From positions 124,001-188,000 of the forward strand of contig CAZBEF010000001.1 of the NCBI GenBank assembly GCA_964490875.1: a DNA stretch of 64,000 nt, in the 5' to 3' direction. Shown here in pieces: positions 8,185 through 17,219 of the stretch (position 1 is the first letter of the stretch; the number at the start of each line of letters is the position of its first letter). The stretch comes from CAYYYG01 sp964490875 (GTDB lineage Bacteria > Patescibacteriota > Microgenomatia > UBA1406 > GWC2-37-13). The position numbers and the translations under genes were made by a program. Below the pieces are notes generated by a model, which saw nothing but the letters and a program-made list of their open reading frames with translations, made no database searches and was not told the DNA's origin.

Positions 8185-10494
8185 ATGAGATTATTCAACA
8201 TGAAGCTGAAAATAGGGCCGAAACTATTTATCGGCTTCTCTATTTTAGTGATGGTTTTTACCGTATCACAATGGTACGCAGTTGGTTTCATGCGAAATTA
8301 TTCACTGAATCAGGTTAATACCTTAGTTTCTGAAAAAGCTCTTACCGCAAATATTCAGATAGACAACTTTTTCACCCAGATAGACACCTATAATGCGGGG
8401 CTTGGCAATCTTTATAATGAAAGTACTTCTTCTGCAAAGCTCATCGCCGCAAGCCAGTTTATTCTTCAGAATAATCCTTTCATAAATAGAATTGTCTTTT
8501 TGAAGTTGAATGGAAGAGAGTTGATTAAGATTGAACAGTTGGGTAAAAAGGTTAATGACGCACTCTTTTTTGAAATTATTACTGACGACTTCAACAGTGC
8601 AGTTTCTGGGCAGACTGCCATCTCCAAAGTCTTCTTCGTAGATGAAGAACCAGGACCTTTTATAAATATATTTACACCAATACGGTCGGGGAACGAAGTT
8701 ACTGCAGTTATTAAAATGCAGATCAGTTTGGTAAAGATGTGGGACATTATTTCACAGATTAAACTCGGCAAAACTGGATTTGCGTATGTCGTAGATAACG
8801 ACGGACGCCTTATTGCACATCCAGATTTGAATTTAGTGTTGAAAAGTCCTATCCTTGTTTCACGTAAGATTATAGATTCTTCCTTAAATCATAAATCGCT
8901 GCGAAACTGGCCAACCGACTATGAATACACCAATGAGGAAAATAATACGGTGGTTTCACAGGTATCGCGGATTGACCGGGCGAAGTGGCTTATTATCTTT
9001 GAACAGTCCACCAACGAGGCATACAGCTTCATGAACTTTTTAGTACCCTTTTTTACCGTTTCACTGCTCTTGTCTATTTCTGCGATTATCATCATTTCTT
9101 ATTTATTAAGCCGGGATATTCTTATTTCTATTCGAAAGCTCAGGCAGGGAGCGCAGAAACTTGAGGCGGAAGATCTGAAAAGTAAGATCGAACTTACTTC
9201 CGGTGATGAATTTGAAGATTTGGGACACACCTTTAATTCCATGGTCACAAAGCTCGACCGTTCTTTTACCCAGATAGAAGAACAGAGGCAGAAAGCTAAT
9301 AAGACCGCAGAACTACTGCTTCGCCGAGACGCGGATCTCCGGGTCATTAATGACGAACTGCAGGTTGAAAAAGAACATATCAAAGTGGAGAAAGATAAAT
9401 TTATGGTCGTACTTTCCGGTATTACCGATGCGGTTATCGCCTTAGATTTACATTACCGCATCGTAACATTTAATTCCGCAGCCGAGAAACTTACCGGACA
9501 TCTTGCAACAGAGGTTGTCGGCAAACCAATTGGTGCGGTTCTTAAAGTATTTGACAAAGATCATGAGCTTACATCGGAAGAGTACTGTCCGATAGAAAAT
9601 TCACCAGATGAAAGCATTATCTTCAAAAAGAAATATTTGAAAATTGTTAGCGGTGAAAAACAGGCATTTGTCGATCTGATTGTCGGAAAAATCAAAGATA
9701 ATATGAAGAATAATTTAGCCGGAATTTTATCTATTCATGATCTTACCGAAGAACAGAAACTTGAGGAAATGAAACTCGACTTCGTCTCAATGGCAGCCCA
9801 TGAATTGCGAACTCCTTTAACTTCGATTCGAGGATATCTTACTCTGTATATGGAAGAAAATAAGGATCTGCTGAAAGACGATCAAAAGTTTTTATTAAAC
9901 CGGGTAGATATTTCCTGCCAGCAGCTGGGATCGTTGGTAGAAAATCTTTTGAGTGTATCCCGTATAGAAAAGGGAGCCTTTAGTGTGAACTTAAAACCAG
10001 TCGACTGGAACAGTATTGTCAAACCCACCTTTGAACAGCTGATTGTCCGCGCCCGTGAGAAAAATATAACCTTTACGTACGAAGAGCCTTCCCAAAGCAG
10101 TATCGTACTTGCCGATAAACTGCGTATTACAGAAGTTGTCACTAATTTACTTGCGAATGCCTTAAGTTATACGCCGTCTGGCGGCTCTGTCCGCTTATGG
10201 ATAGAAACGAAAGATAAAGAAGTTATTACTCATATTACCGACACGGGAGAAGGAATGGACGCCGATGCCATTTCGCATTTATTCACGAAGTTTTTCCGAG
10301 TATCTGGTGTTTTAAGCCAGGGATCAAAAGGTACTGGTCTGGGATTATATATCTCCAAGGCTATTGTTGAAAAACATAATGGAAGAATCTGGGTTGAATC
10401 GGAACCCGGAAAAGGATCGACATTTAGTTTTACCACACCAATATATGATGAAAATAATCCACCGGCCCCTGATGCAAAACTTGACAAAAAGTAA
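8185..10494 (+). CDS. hybrid-sensor histidine kinase: Cache-HAMP-PAS-HisKA-HATPase
   Basis: A 769-residue membrane kinase. TM1 is about residues 13-33, followed by a ~245-residue extracytoplasmic Cache-like sensor with GKTGFAYVVDNDGRLIAHPD, typical of Cache. TM2 is about 283-305, then HAMP, a coiled coil, and a PAS domain (about 405-520). HisKA has MAAHELRTPLTSI with phospho-acceptor His539. HATPase shows NLLANALSYTP, DTGEGMD and GTGLGLYI. It should sense a small extracellular ligand and phosphorylate a receiver, most likely the one encoded 43 bases downstream. It has no receiver domain of its own. Confidence 0.93.
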   Translation: MRLFNMKLKIGPKLFIGFSILVMVFTVSQWYAVGFMRNYSLNQVNTLVSEKALTANIQIDNFFTQIDTYNAGLGNLYNESTSSAKLIAASQFILQNNPFINRIVFLKLNGRELIKIEQLGKKVNDALFFEIITDDFNSAVSGQTAISKVFFVDEEPGPFINIFTPIRSGNEVTAVIKMQISLVKMWDIISQIKLGKTGFAYVVDNDGRLIAHPDLNLVLKSPILVSRKIIDSSLNHKSLRNWPTDYEYTNEENNTVVSQVSRIDRAKWLIIFEQSTNEAYSFMNFLVPFFTVSLLLSISAIIIISYLLSRDILISIRKLRQGAQKLEAEDLKSKIELTSGDEFEDLGHTFNSMVTKLDRSFTQIEEQRQKANKTAELLLRRDADLRVINDELQVEKEHIKVEKDKFMVVLSGITDAVIALDLHYRIVTFNSAAEKLTGHLATEVVGKPIGAVLKVFDKDHELTSEEYCPIENSPDESIIFKKKYLKIVSGEKQAFVDLIVGKIKDNMKNNLAGILSIHDLTEEQKLEEMKLDFVSMAAHELRTPLTSIRGYLTLYMEENKDLLKDDQKFLLNRVDISCQQLGSLVENLLSVSRIEKGAFSVNLKPVDWNSIVKPTFEQLIVRAREKNITFTYEEPSQSSIVLADKLRITEVVTNLLANALSYTPSGGSVRLWIETKDKEVITHITDTGEGMDADAISHLFTKFFRVSGVLSQGSKGTGLGLYISKAIVEKHNGRIWVESEPGKGSTFSFTTPIYDENNPPAPDAKLDKK

Positions 10495-10536
10495 TGAATC
10501 AATTAATGTTATTGTGTTATAATCTAAATAACTTCT

Positions 10537-10941
10537 ATGGATCCCATACAAGCTCAGGTAAAAAAGAAAATACTTATTGTTGAAGATGAATTATTTATCA
10601 GAGAACTGTATGTTAAAGTATTGGAAGAAGATGGATACGAAATAGATCAAGCCGATGATGGAGAAATTGCCTACGAAAAAATTCATAAAGGCGGCTACGA
10701 TTTAGTACTTCTGGATATTATGCTTCCTAAAATGGACGGGATGGCTATTCTTGAAAAACTGCAGACAGATCCACCAATGGCACCAAATAAAGCAATTGTA
10801 TTTCTGACAAATCTTGATCAAGAGCTTACTATCGCCAAAGGTGTTTCACTCGGTATCCGGGGATATATTATAAAGAGTCAGAGTACCCCTAAACAGCTTA
10901 AGGAAGAAGTTGCACAATACTTAGCAACACCAACTGCCTAA
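10537..10941 (+). CDS. single-domain response regulator
   Basis: A 134-residue CheY-like receiver without output domain. The acidic pocket is VEDE near the N-terminus, and the phospho-acceptor is Asp60 in LLDIMLPKMDG. The conserved Thr/Ser position lies in VFLTNLD, but the usual K of the KP motif appears as IKSQS, so the proline is missing. TATAAT (10518-10523) is 13 bases before the ATG. It follows the Cache kinase directly and is its likely partner. Without a DNA-binding domain it must act by protein contacts. Confidence 0.9.
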   Translation: MDPIQAQVKKKILIVEDELFIRELYVKVLEEDGYEIDQADDGEIAYEKIHKGGYDLVLLDIMLPKMDGMAILEKLQTDPPMAPNKAIVFLTNLDQELTIAKGVSLGIRGYIIKSQSTPKQLKEEVAQYLATPTA

Positions 10942-10944
10942 CGT

Positions 10945-13377
10945 TCAGACTTTATAAAAACTCTTCTTGGCGATTTCTACAATTGATATATAGAGTATTA
11001 CTATCAAGACTAAAAATATCCAGTATGTCATGGTAACAGGATTAAACTGAAATAGTATGCCAAGCTGAGTCTGGGCAATAAGAACACTTGCAACGGCTGC
11101 ACCCAATGCGCTAATAGCTACAAATTTTGAAGGCCTGCTTTTAAAAAACGGCACTTTCTTTGTTCGGACCACCAAAATAACAATTGACTGTGTAACAAGT
11201 GATTCTATAAACCATCCGGTCCGAAACATAGGAATCGAGTAGTGAAGTACAAATAACAAAATATAGAAGGTAATAAAATCAAACAAAGAACTGATTGGTC
11301 CAAAGGTAAAAATAAACTTGCGGATAAAATGCATATCCCACCGCTGAGGAGTTTTTATATCTTCCGGATCTACAGAGTCGGTGGGCAGAGTAAGTTGAGA
11401 AACATCGTACATCAGATTATTTAATAATATTTGAATCGGCAGAAGAGGCAAAAAGGGGAGCACTAAAGAAGCAAAGCTCACCGAAATCATGTTGCCGAAA
11501 TTAGATCCCATGCCCATAAAAATATATTTCATAGTATTGATAAACGTAATTCTTCCTTCTTTAATACCTTCATGAAGTACTTTTAAAGATTTAGTTATCA
11601 GAATAATATCAGCTGATTCTTTTGCTACATCTACCGCATTATCCACCGAAATGCCAATATCGGCAGCGCGGAGAGAAGGCGCGTCATTTACCCCATCACC
11701 CAGATACCCAACCACATAGTTTGCTTTTTTAAGTGCTAGTATGATTTTTTCTTTCTGGTCCGGGGTGAGCCGGGCAAATATGGTGTTCTCAATAGCTATC
11801 CGTTTTAAGGCGCGCTCAGATATATGAAGCAGATCTTTACCTAGAATTACTCCTTTAACAGGTATCTGCAGTTCATCACAGACTTTTTTGGTGACCAGTT
11901 CATTATCGCCGGTTAGAATTCTTAAACCTACACCACTTTCGTAAAGAGAAGCCAACACATCCTTAACGGCGTGTTTCGGCGGATCGAGGAAGGCGGTATA
12001 TCCAAGAAAAATCAGATCATTTTCGTCCTCTTTACTGAAAGTATCTGTTTTTTCAGGCATTTTTTTATAAGAGATCGCAAGAACTCTAAATCCTTCGGCA
12101 CTGAGTTCATTAAACCGTTTAGAGAATTTTTTTTGCGACTCCGGAGTCATTTTCTTAATTGTCCCATCATCGTCATAATGAGCAGTAACAGGCCATACAT
12201 TCTCGGGCGCACCTTTACATATAAGTAATTTCTCAGAATTTTTTACTACTACAGAAAGCCGTTTGCGGATAAAATCAAACGGGATTTCATCAATTTTTTT
12301 GAAGTCTTTATTCTTAGCTTCGGTATGAGCCAAGATTGCTTCGTCCAACGGGCTTTTTAAATTAGATTGAAATGCGCTATTTGCGTATGCATATTCAAGA
12401 ACTCTTGTATCATCTTTTCCATGAATATTTTCGTACCGTTCAAGTTTGATTTTATTTTCGGTAATGGTACCCGTTTTATCAGTACATAAAATGTTCATGC
12501 TGCCAAAGTTCTGAATTGCGGGAAGATGTTTTACAATAACACCTTTCTGAGACATCCGCATAGCGCCTTTGGAAAGATTAACCGTAACAATCATTGGAAG
12601 AAGCTCGGGCGTCAAACCAACGGCAAGAGCAATCGCAAACAGAAACGAATCAAATAGATTATGCCGCTGAATGATATTCGCGAAGAAAATAAATATAACG
12701 AGAGTTAACGCAAGTTGAGTTACCAGGAATCCGAATTGGCGGATTCCTTTTTCAAAATCTGTTTCAGGCCTTTTTAATGTTAATGTATGTGCTATTTTCC
12801 CAAATTCGGTGTCGGCTCCAATACGGATAATTTTTGCGGTGGCTTCGCCATTGAGTACGGTAGAACCCATGAGCACTTCCTGACCGTCAAATTTTTCAAC
12901 CGGAAACGATTCTCCTGTGAGTGTTGATTCGTCAATATGGAAATCGCGGGAAGAAAGAATTGCTGCATCCGCAGGTACCACATCGCCGGAAGACAATAGA
13001 ATAATATCATCAATGGTTACATGTGAAGCGACGATTTCAACCTTCTTTCCATCTCTCATAACCCACACATGGGTGGCTGCTTTCTGCTTTAATTTTTCGG
13101 CAGCCTGCTGGGATTGATATTCCTGAATAAAATCTATTACAACACTAAAAATAATGATCGACAGAATAATAGTGAAATCAATAAAGGCTCCCGTAGAGGC
13201 CGAAATGAATGAGGCAAATAAAAGTATGATTACCAGTGGATTTTTAAACCGCGACAGAAAGGAAAGCAAAATACTATGCTGATTAGATTCAACCACAATA
13301 TTCAGTCCATATTTCTCAATTTTTTTGCCGGCTTCTAAACTCGTTAGACCATGCGGAATAGGGGGAGATGCATCCAT
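10945..13377 (-). CDS. mgtA: Mg2+-importing P-type ATPase, MgtA type
   Basis: An 810-residue P-type ATPase. The N-terminal cation-ATPase segment is followed by TGES (actuator), the membrane motif VGLTPELLPMIV, and ILCTDKTGTIT with the phosphorylated Asp about residue 300. GDGVNDAP is also present. VGLTPELLP and the C-terminal NLMYDVSQLTLPTDSVD are specific to MgtA/MgtB (P3B) pumps rather than Ca2+ pumps. It imports Mg2+. I chose MDASPP as start because TATACT (complement 13384-13389) lies six bases before it; an upstream GTG would overlap that -10 box. No leader, so the known mgtA leader controls are not possible here. Confidence 0.93.
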   Translation of the reverse strand: MDASPPIPHGLTSLEAGKKIEKYGLNIVVESNQHSILLSFLSRFKNPLVIILLFASFISASTGAFIDFTIILSIIIFSVVIDFIQEYQSQQAAEKLKQKAATHVWVMRDGKKVEIVASHVTIDDIILLSSGDVVPADAAILSSRDFHIDESTLTGESFPVEKFDGQEVLMGSTVLNGEATAKIIRIGADTEFGKIAHTLTLKRPETDFEKGIRQFGFLVTQLALTLVIFIFFANIIQRHNLFDSFLFAIALAVGLTPELLPMIVTVNLSKGAMRMSQKGVIVKHLPAIQNFGSMNILCTDKTGTITENKIKLERYENIHGKDDTRVLEYAYANSAFQSNLKSPLDEAILAHTEAKNKDFKKIDEIPFDFIRKRLSVVVKNSEKLLICKGAPENVWPVTAHYDDDGTIKKMTPESQKKFSKRFNELSAEGFRVLAISYKKMPEKTDTFSKEDENDLIFLGYTAFLDPPKHAVKDVLASLYESGVGLRILTGDNELVTKKVCDELQIPVKGVILGKDLLHISERALKRIAIENTIFARLTPDQKEKIILALKKANYVVGYLGDGVNDAPSLRAADIGISVDNAVDVAKESADIILITKSLKVLHEGIKEGRITFINTMKYIFMGMGSNFGNMISVSFASLVLPFLPLLPIQILLNNLMYDVSQLTLPTDSVDPEDIKTPQRWDMHFIRKFIFTFGPISSLFDFITFYILLFVLHYSIPMFRTGWFIESLVTQSIVILVVRTKKVPFFKSRPSKFVAISALGAAVASVLIAQTQLGILFQFNPVTMTYWIFLVLIVILYISIVEIAKKSFYKV

Positions 13378-13515
13378 ATAATCAGTATACACTACCTAAA
13401 TACCATCCGACTCTTACTCTAATCTTACCAGCTCTTTAATTATATGTAGCACTTATAACTTATATTATGGGTGTAATGTTTTATTAATTGCGTACAAAAA
13501 AGGAGGTGACACTGT

Positions 13516-13731
13516 ATGGCACACACAACCGTTGAACATATACACGAAGGTAGCGGCAGTGATTCAGGAATGGGATTTCTTATGGGAATTATATTGCTGA
13601 TGATATTCCTGTTCTTAATGTTTTACTATGGCTTGCCAGTTTTGAGAAATAGTATGGGAGCAGCACAAGCTCCTCAGATCAATGTTCCCTCAAAAGGTCA
13701 GCTTGATGTAAACGTTAAACAATCAAAGTAA
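13516..13731 (+). CDS. small single-helix membrane protein with strong RBS
   Basis: A 71-residue protein. A short N-terminal stretch with HTTVEHIHEG is followed by a Gly-rich hinge, one membrane helix of about 23 residues (GFLMGIILLMIFLFLMFYYG), and a polar tail. The function is not recognised. AAGGAGGTGAC lies five bases before the ATG, and a strong intrinsic terminator follows at 13746, so this is a well-expressed single-gene unit. The two His near the N-terminus could bind metal, which is speculative. Confidence 0.75.
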   Translation: MAHTTVEHIHEGSGSDSGMGFLMGIILLMIFLFLMFYYGLPVLRNSMGAAQAPQINVPSKGQLDVNVKQSK

Positions 13732-13745
13732 AAATAATATCTATT

Positions 13746-13783
13746 AAAAATACAGGCGTTTTGCGGATCGCCTGTATTTTTTT
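13746..13783 (+). terminator. intrinsic terminator
   Basis: AAAAATACAGGCG (13746-13758) pairs with CGCCTGTATTTTT (13769-13781) around a 10-base loop, followed by more T. It ends the small membrane-protein gene. The A-rich 5' arm makes it potentially bidirectional, also serving the convergent DUF2061 gene. Confidence 0.9.
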
Positions 13784-13792
13784 GGAGTAATG

Positions 13793-14011
13793 TTATTTAT
13801 TTTTTCCCCAATGGATCCGGTTCCAAACTCTTTCATGAAGAAAATAAAGAATTGTGCTGCTTGAGTTGGTAAGTATGATTATCCCGAGTGCAACTTCAGA
13901 TTTCTGCGTAAGTGCATTAATCACTAAAAAATCAGCACAGAGCGCGATAATTCGAAATGTAACTGCTTTTGTGAGCGAGCGTTTATAATGTTCAAAAAAA
14001 CGGATAGTCAT
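13793..14011 (-). CDS. DUF2061 membrane protein
   Basis: A 72-residue protein with two membrane helices. KRSLTKAVTFRIIALCADF at the start and YFLHERVWNRI near the end match DUF2061. The family has no known biochemical role; it is sometimes found near sulfur-assimilation genes in other bacteria, which is not the case here. The minus-strand TATACC (complement 14018-14023) lies six bases from the ATG. It overlaps the -10 box of the divergent cupin gene, and the two start codons are only 20 bp apart. Confidence 0.85.
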   Translation of the reverse strand: MTIRFFEHYKRSLTKAVTFRIIALCADFLVINALTQKSEVALGIIILTNSSSTILYFLHERVWNRIHWGKNK

Positions 14012-14017
14012 TTGAGT

Positions 14018-14025
14018 GGTATACT
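14018..14025. promoter_or_regulatory. shared divergent -10 region
   Basis: GGTATACT contains two overlapping -10 hexamers: TATACT on the plus strand (14020-14025) and TATACC on the minus strand (14018-14023). Each is exactly six bases from a start codon (ATG at 14032 plus, ATG at 14011 minus). Both transcripts would be leaderless, and polymerase could occupy only one at a time. Confidence 0.6.
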
Positions 14026-14031
14026 GATTAT

Positions 14032-14328
14032 ATGTATTATAAGAAATTTTACCACAATTTAAATGAAGAAGAAATTATCGGAGCTCTGCGGGAAGAGGGA
14101 TTTAATCCGATAAAGATCGTAGATGAAGCAGATTATGAATACCGACCTCATTCGCATCCGGAGTCGAAGGTAGTTGTGTTTTTAAAAGGTAGCATGACAG
14201 TCCGCGTACTCAGCGAAGAGTTTCACTGCGAGCCGGGAGATAAAATTCTCATCCCCGGGAATATAGAACATTCAGCGACTGTAGGACAGGGAGGTTGTGA
14301 ATTTTTATGGGCAGAGAAGATGATATAA
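14032..14328 (+). CDS. cupin-fold protein
   Basis: A 98-residue single-domain cupin. The first motif is PHSHPESKVVVFLKGSMTV and the second is PGDKILIPGNIEHSA, giving three His and a Glu typical of the metal site. Small cupins have diverse roles (isomerase, dioxygenase, sensor), so function is open. The start follows the leaderless pattern. The flavodoxin gene starts 13 bases after the stop, but it has its own TATAAT at 14324-14329 overlapping the end of this gene. Confidence 0.85.
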   Translation: MYYKKFYHNLNEEEIIGALREEGFNPIKIVDEADYEYRPHSHPESKVVVFLKGSMTVRVLSEEFHCEPGDKILIPGNIEHSATVGQGGCEFLWAEKMI

Positions 14329-14341
14329 TGGTAAAACACCT

Positions 14342-14794
14342 ATGAATATTCTTTTAGTGTACGCAACATACTCATCAGGAACCATGCAGGCCAGTCATGT
14401 TGTATCCGATACAATAACTTCAAAAGGCCATTCCGTAACAGTAAAAAAAGCTCACGAAATAAATACAGAAGATTTTATCCCCTACGATCTGATAATTCTT
14501 GGATCTCCCAGCTGGTTGATAAATAATAAAGATGGTATGCCGCATGAAGATTTTGTAGCATTAATAGAACGATCTCAGGGAAAAACATTTGAAAATAAAC
14601 GGTTTGCCATTTTTGGTTTAGGCGATGAATCATACGCCCACTTTTGCGGTGCAACAGATCATCTAAAAACCTTTGTACAAGACGGAAAAGGACAGCTGGT
14701 AGGCGATATCCTTCGTATCGATGGATATCTATTTAATGAAGAAAAAAATGCCGGGCTGTTACGAGGTTGGGTTGAGCATATAATCACATTATGA
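14342..14794 (+). CDS. flavodoxin-like protein
   Basis: A 150-residue flavodoxin. The FMN phosphate loop is YATYSSGTMQ near residues 8-17 (usual TxTGNT). LGSPSWLINNKDGMP and FGLGDESYAHFCGATDHL match the two FMN isoalloxazine loops. It should carry one or two electrons at low potential in the cytoplasm. Its stop overlaps by four bases the start of the following gene (ATGA), so the two are coupled although their functions appear unrelated. Confidence 0.9.
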   Translation: MNILLVYATYSSGTMQASHVVSDTITSKGHSVTVKKAHEINTEDFIPYDLIILGSPSWLINNKDGMPHEDFVALIERSQGKTFENKRFAIFGLGDESYAHFCGATDHLKTFVQDGKGQLVGDILRIDGYLFNEEKNAGLLRGWVEHIITL

Positions 14795-15972
14795 AACTGT
14801 TTGTACCCATTTTATTAACAGCAGCTGTATCTTCGGTTGTTATATATTTTCTTTATCAGCAGCAGGTATTTCTTTCATCACAACTCATAACAACCCATGC
14901 CAAGGCGCAGTCATTATCTTCCGATTTAACGCAGACAAAAAAACGGCTATCTGAAACGGCTCATGAAATTGATGTGCTGAAAAATGAAGACCAAAAAGTA
15001 CGAAATGATGCGCTCGAGAAAGAAATTAAACAGATCGAGACCGTATATAAAGATGCGGTGTCTACCTATGAAGAACTTCTGAAATTGAAAGAAGTTACAA
15101 ACAAAACCGACAAATATGACGATGCATTTACCAAAGCGCTCGACTATTTATCAGACCGAAACTATGTATCAGGATCAGCAACCATCACCACGTTAAAAAA
15201 AGATATTGCGGCTAAGCGGGCCGAAATCGCATCCTCATTTGCTATACCGGCAAACGTTCCGGCCAATAACGCTCCTCCAGGTTCTGGCTATCAGCGCCAG
15301 ATGGTGCAGGCAGACATCGGAAGTTACATGGTAGACATTATAGCCGCCGACCTTAATTCAACAAAAGTAATTGTCGATACGGCGTCCGATTCAACCTGCA
15401 AAGACAATTGTCCGGTTATGGCGCTCGGCGACTACGCAGCACGAAGCGGTGCATTTGCAGCTGTGAACGGTCCATACTTTTGCCCGGCATCATATCCAAG
15501 CTGCGCTGGCAAAACAAATTCTTTTGACACATTGCTTATGAACAAAAACAAAGTCTATTTTAATTCAGAAAATAATGTTTATAGTACCGTACCGGCTGTC
15601 ATTTTCTCCGGAAATTCTGCCCGCTGGGTAAGCCAATCGTTGCAATGGGGAAGAGACACCGGTGTAGATTCCGTTATTGCCAATCAGCCGCTCTTATTAT
15701 TAAACGGAAATATCACCTACGGCGGCGATGACGAAATAAAACGAGCAGGAAAAGGGGCGAGGGCTTTTATCGGATCAAGCGGAAATACCGTGTATATTGG
15801 GGTTGTTTATAATGCAAACGTTGCTGAGGTGGCGCGAGTTTTAAAAACATTGGGAATTCAAAATGCGTTAAACTTAGACAGCGGCGGTTCAACGGCGTTA
15901 ATGTCTAACGGCCGCTACTTGGTTGGTCCGGGCCGTGCGCTACCATTTGGAATTTTATTCGTGAGAAAATAA
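14791..15972 (+). CDS. membrane-anchored phosphodiester glycosidase (NAGPA) domain protein
   Basis: A 393-residue protein. Residues 1-22 form a signal anchor and about 30-105 a coiled coil. The C-terminal ~220 residues are an NAGPA/phosphodiester-glycosidase domain: AAVNGPYF, IANQPLLLLNGN and ALNLDSGGSTALM are its hallmarks. The family removes GlcNAc or other sugars joined by phosphodiester bonds and in bacteria is thought to act on cell-wall polymers. Two Cys pairs, CKDNC and CPASYPSC, could form disulfides outside the cell. The gene overlaps the flavodoxin stop and is followed by the dehydratase gene after one base. Confidence 0.88.
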   Translation: MKLFVPILLTAAVSSVVIYFLYQQQVFLSSQLITTHAKAQSLSSDLTQTKKRLSETAHEIDVLKNEDQKVRNDALEKEIKQIETVYKDAVSTYEELLKLKEVTNKTDKYDDAFTKALDYLSDRNYVSGSATITTLKKDIAAKRAEIASSFAIPANVPANNAPPGSGYQRQMVQADIGSYMVDIIAADLNSTKVIVDTASDSTCKDNCPVMALGDYAARSGAFAAVNGPYFCPASYPSCAGKTNSFDTLLMNKNKVYFNSENNVYSTVPAVIFSGNSARWVSQSLQWGRDTGVDSVIANQPLLLLNGNITYGGDDEIKRAGKGARAFIGSSGNTVYIGVVYNANVAEVARVLKTLGIQNALNLDSGGSTALMSNGRYLVGPGRALPFGILFVRK

Positions 15973-15973
15973 T

Positions 15974-16315
15974 ATGAATCCACAGTGTTCTTTACTCGAC
16001 AAAAAATGCAAGCCATGTGAAGGTGGAATGCCAGCGCTTACTCCGGCAGAGATAGAACCTTTATATAAGGAAATTTCTGGATGGATTATTATAGACAATA
16101 AACAAATAGAAAAAGAGTATTCATTCAAAAGTTTCAAACAGGCAGTAATATTCATTAATAAAATTGCAGAAATCGCAGAAGCCGAAGGCCATCACCCGGA
16201 TATTTTTCTTCATAACTACCGGAAAGTAAAAGTAACCCTTTCTACATTTGCCGTTAACGGCCTCTCGGAAAACGACTTTATCCTCGCCGCAAAAATAGAT
16301 ACAATTCATGTATGA
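15974..16315 (+). CDS. pterin-4a-carbinolamine dehydratase
   Basis: A 113-residue protein of the PCD/DCoH family. EAEGHHPDIFLHNYRKVKVTL carries the active-site His-His-Pro motif, and GLSENDFILAAKID forms the conserved C-terminal helix. It dehydrates 4a-hydroxy-tetrahydropterin, although no aromatic amino-acid hydroxylase is in the window. An N-terminal extension with four Cys (CSLLDKKCKPCEGG) is unusual and could bind metal. It is tightly packed between neighbours, with a four-base overlap to the next gene. Confidence 0.92.
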   Translation: MNPQCSLLDKKCKPCEGGMPALTPAEIEPLYKEISGWIIIDNKQIEKEYSFKSFKQAVIFINKIAEIAEAEGHHPDIFLHNYRKVKVTLSTFAVNGLSENDFILAAKIDTIHV

Positions 16316-16800
16316 ACGATAATTTACTGCAAAATGAATTCATAAAAGGTACTACAGATATTGGCCTTGAAGGCTTTTATAAAGGTCAGCTTACCCGCCT
16401 TTTTCCTTCTTCGATACCCGAAATTGTCGGCTCTCTTCTGTTGAATATTTGGCTCCCTTGGAAAGGTAAATTTTTCTATCCACAGGAACAATTGGGCGAT
16501 AATATAATGTCTTCAAAATTAGAAACGTTTATTAGATTTTTGTATAGAGATTTTACAACGGCAAAGCCAGCCGATGGTAAATTTCATTCATTTCCTTTTC
16601 ATACCTATGCTATGCCGGGCATGTTAGATCAGATTAATGTTTTGCAACTCAATTATGATCTTCCTCAAAATCCGCCTGTAGTCCGTAAAATTATTGATGA
16701 AATTGTATTGATTGGAAATCACGAATATTTAGGAAAAGCATACTTCATGGATAAAAACATGCCGCGGCTGATTGGATATTTTCGGTTGAAGAAGGCTTAA
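16312..16800 (+). CDS. hypothetical protein
   Basis: A 162-residue soluble protein that I do not recognise. No signal peptide, membrane segment or catalytic motif is evident. It overlaps the preceding dehydratase gene by four bases (ATGA), so it is translated from the same message. LDQINVLQLNYDLPQNP and a GYFRLKKA end look like beta-rich segments. The gene ends next to a convergent DUF3052 gene with no spacer. Confidence 0.7.
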   Translation: MNDNLLQNEFIKGTTDIGLEGFYKGQLTRLFPSSIPEIVGSLLLNIWLPWKGKFFYPQEQLGDNIMSSKLETFIRFLYRDFTTAKPADGKFHSFPFHTYAMPGMLDQINVLQLNYDLPQNPPVVRKIIDEIVLIGNHEYLGKAYFMDKNMPRLIGYFRLKKA

Positions 16801-17208
16801 TTATTTTCTATCTTTTAATCGGAAAACAAATTTTAATCCGGACCAGGTTTCATCTACCGCAATAACTTTCACATCAACTACTCCATGATGTAATCCCAAC
16901 TCTCGAATACGATTTTCATTGAGATCTGTTTTAAGTTTTGCAGTACCTTTCGGCCAACTAACCCAGATCATACCTGCAGGTTTTATATTCTTTTTAAGGA
17001 TGGGAAATATAGTCTGAAGTTCTTCCATTTCGGTTGCAAAAATCTGTACCATGTCAAAATTTCCTTCGCCAATTAATCCGATGATTACGCCCTTTGGTAG
17101 TGGACCCAGGAGTTTTTCGTATTTAATAGGGTAGTTAATGAATGTTATTTTGTCTGAAGCTTTTATACCAAGTTTTTCTACTAAAGTTCTTTTTGAGTAT
17201 CCGGCCAT
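16801..17208 (-). CDS. DUF3052 family protein
   Basis: A 135-residue protein. The N-terminal AGYSKRTLVEKLGIKASDK and the PAGMIWVSWPKGTAKLKTDL block are the DUF3052 signature. The biochemical role is unknown; the fold resembles a small Rossmann domain. I start at ATG 17208 (MAGYSKR) rather than an upstream TTG. It lies 11 bases after the GT-C-like gene at 17220 and is probably the second gene of that unit. Confidence 0.85.
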   Translation of the reverse strand: MAGYSKRTLVEKLGIKASDKITFINYPIKYEKLLGPLPKGVIIGLIGEGNFDMVQIFATEMEELQTIFPILKKNIKPAGMIWVSWPKGTAKLKTDLNENRIRELGLHHGVVDVKVIAVDETWSGLKFVFRLKDRK

Positions 17209-17219
17209 AAACAATTATT

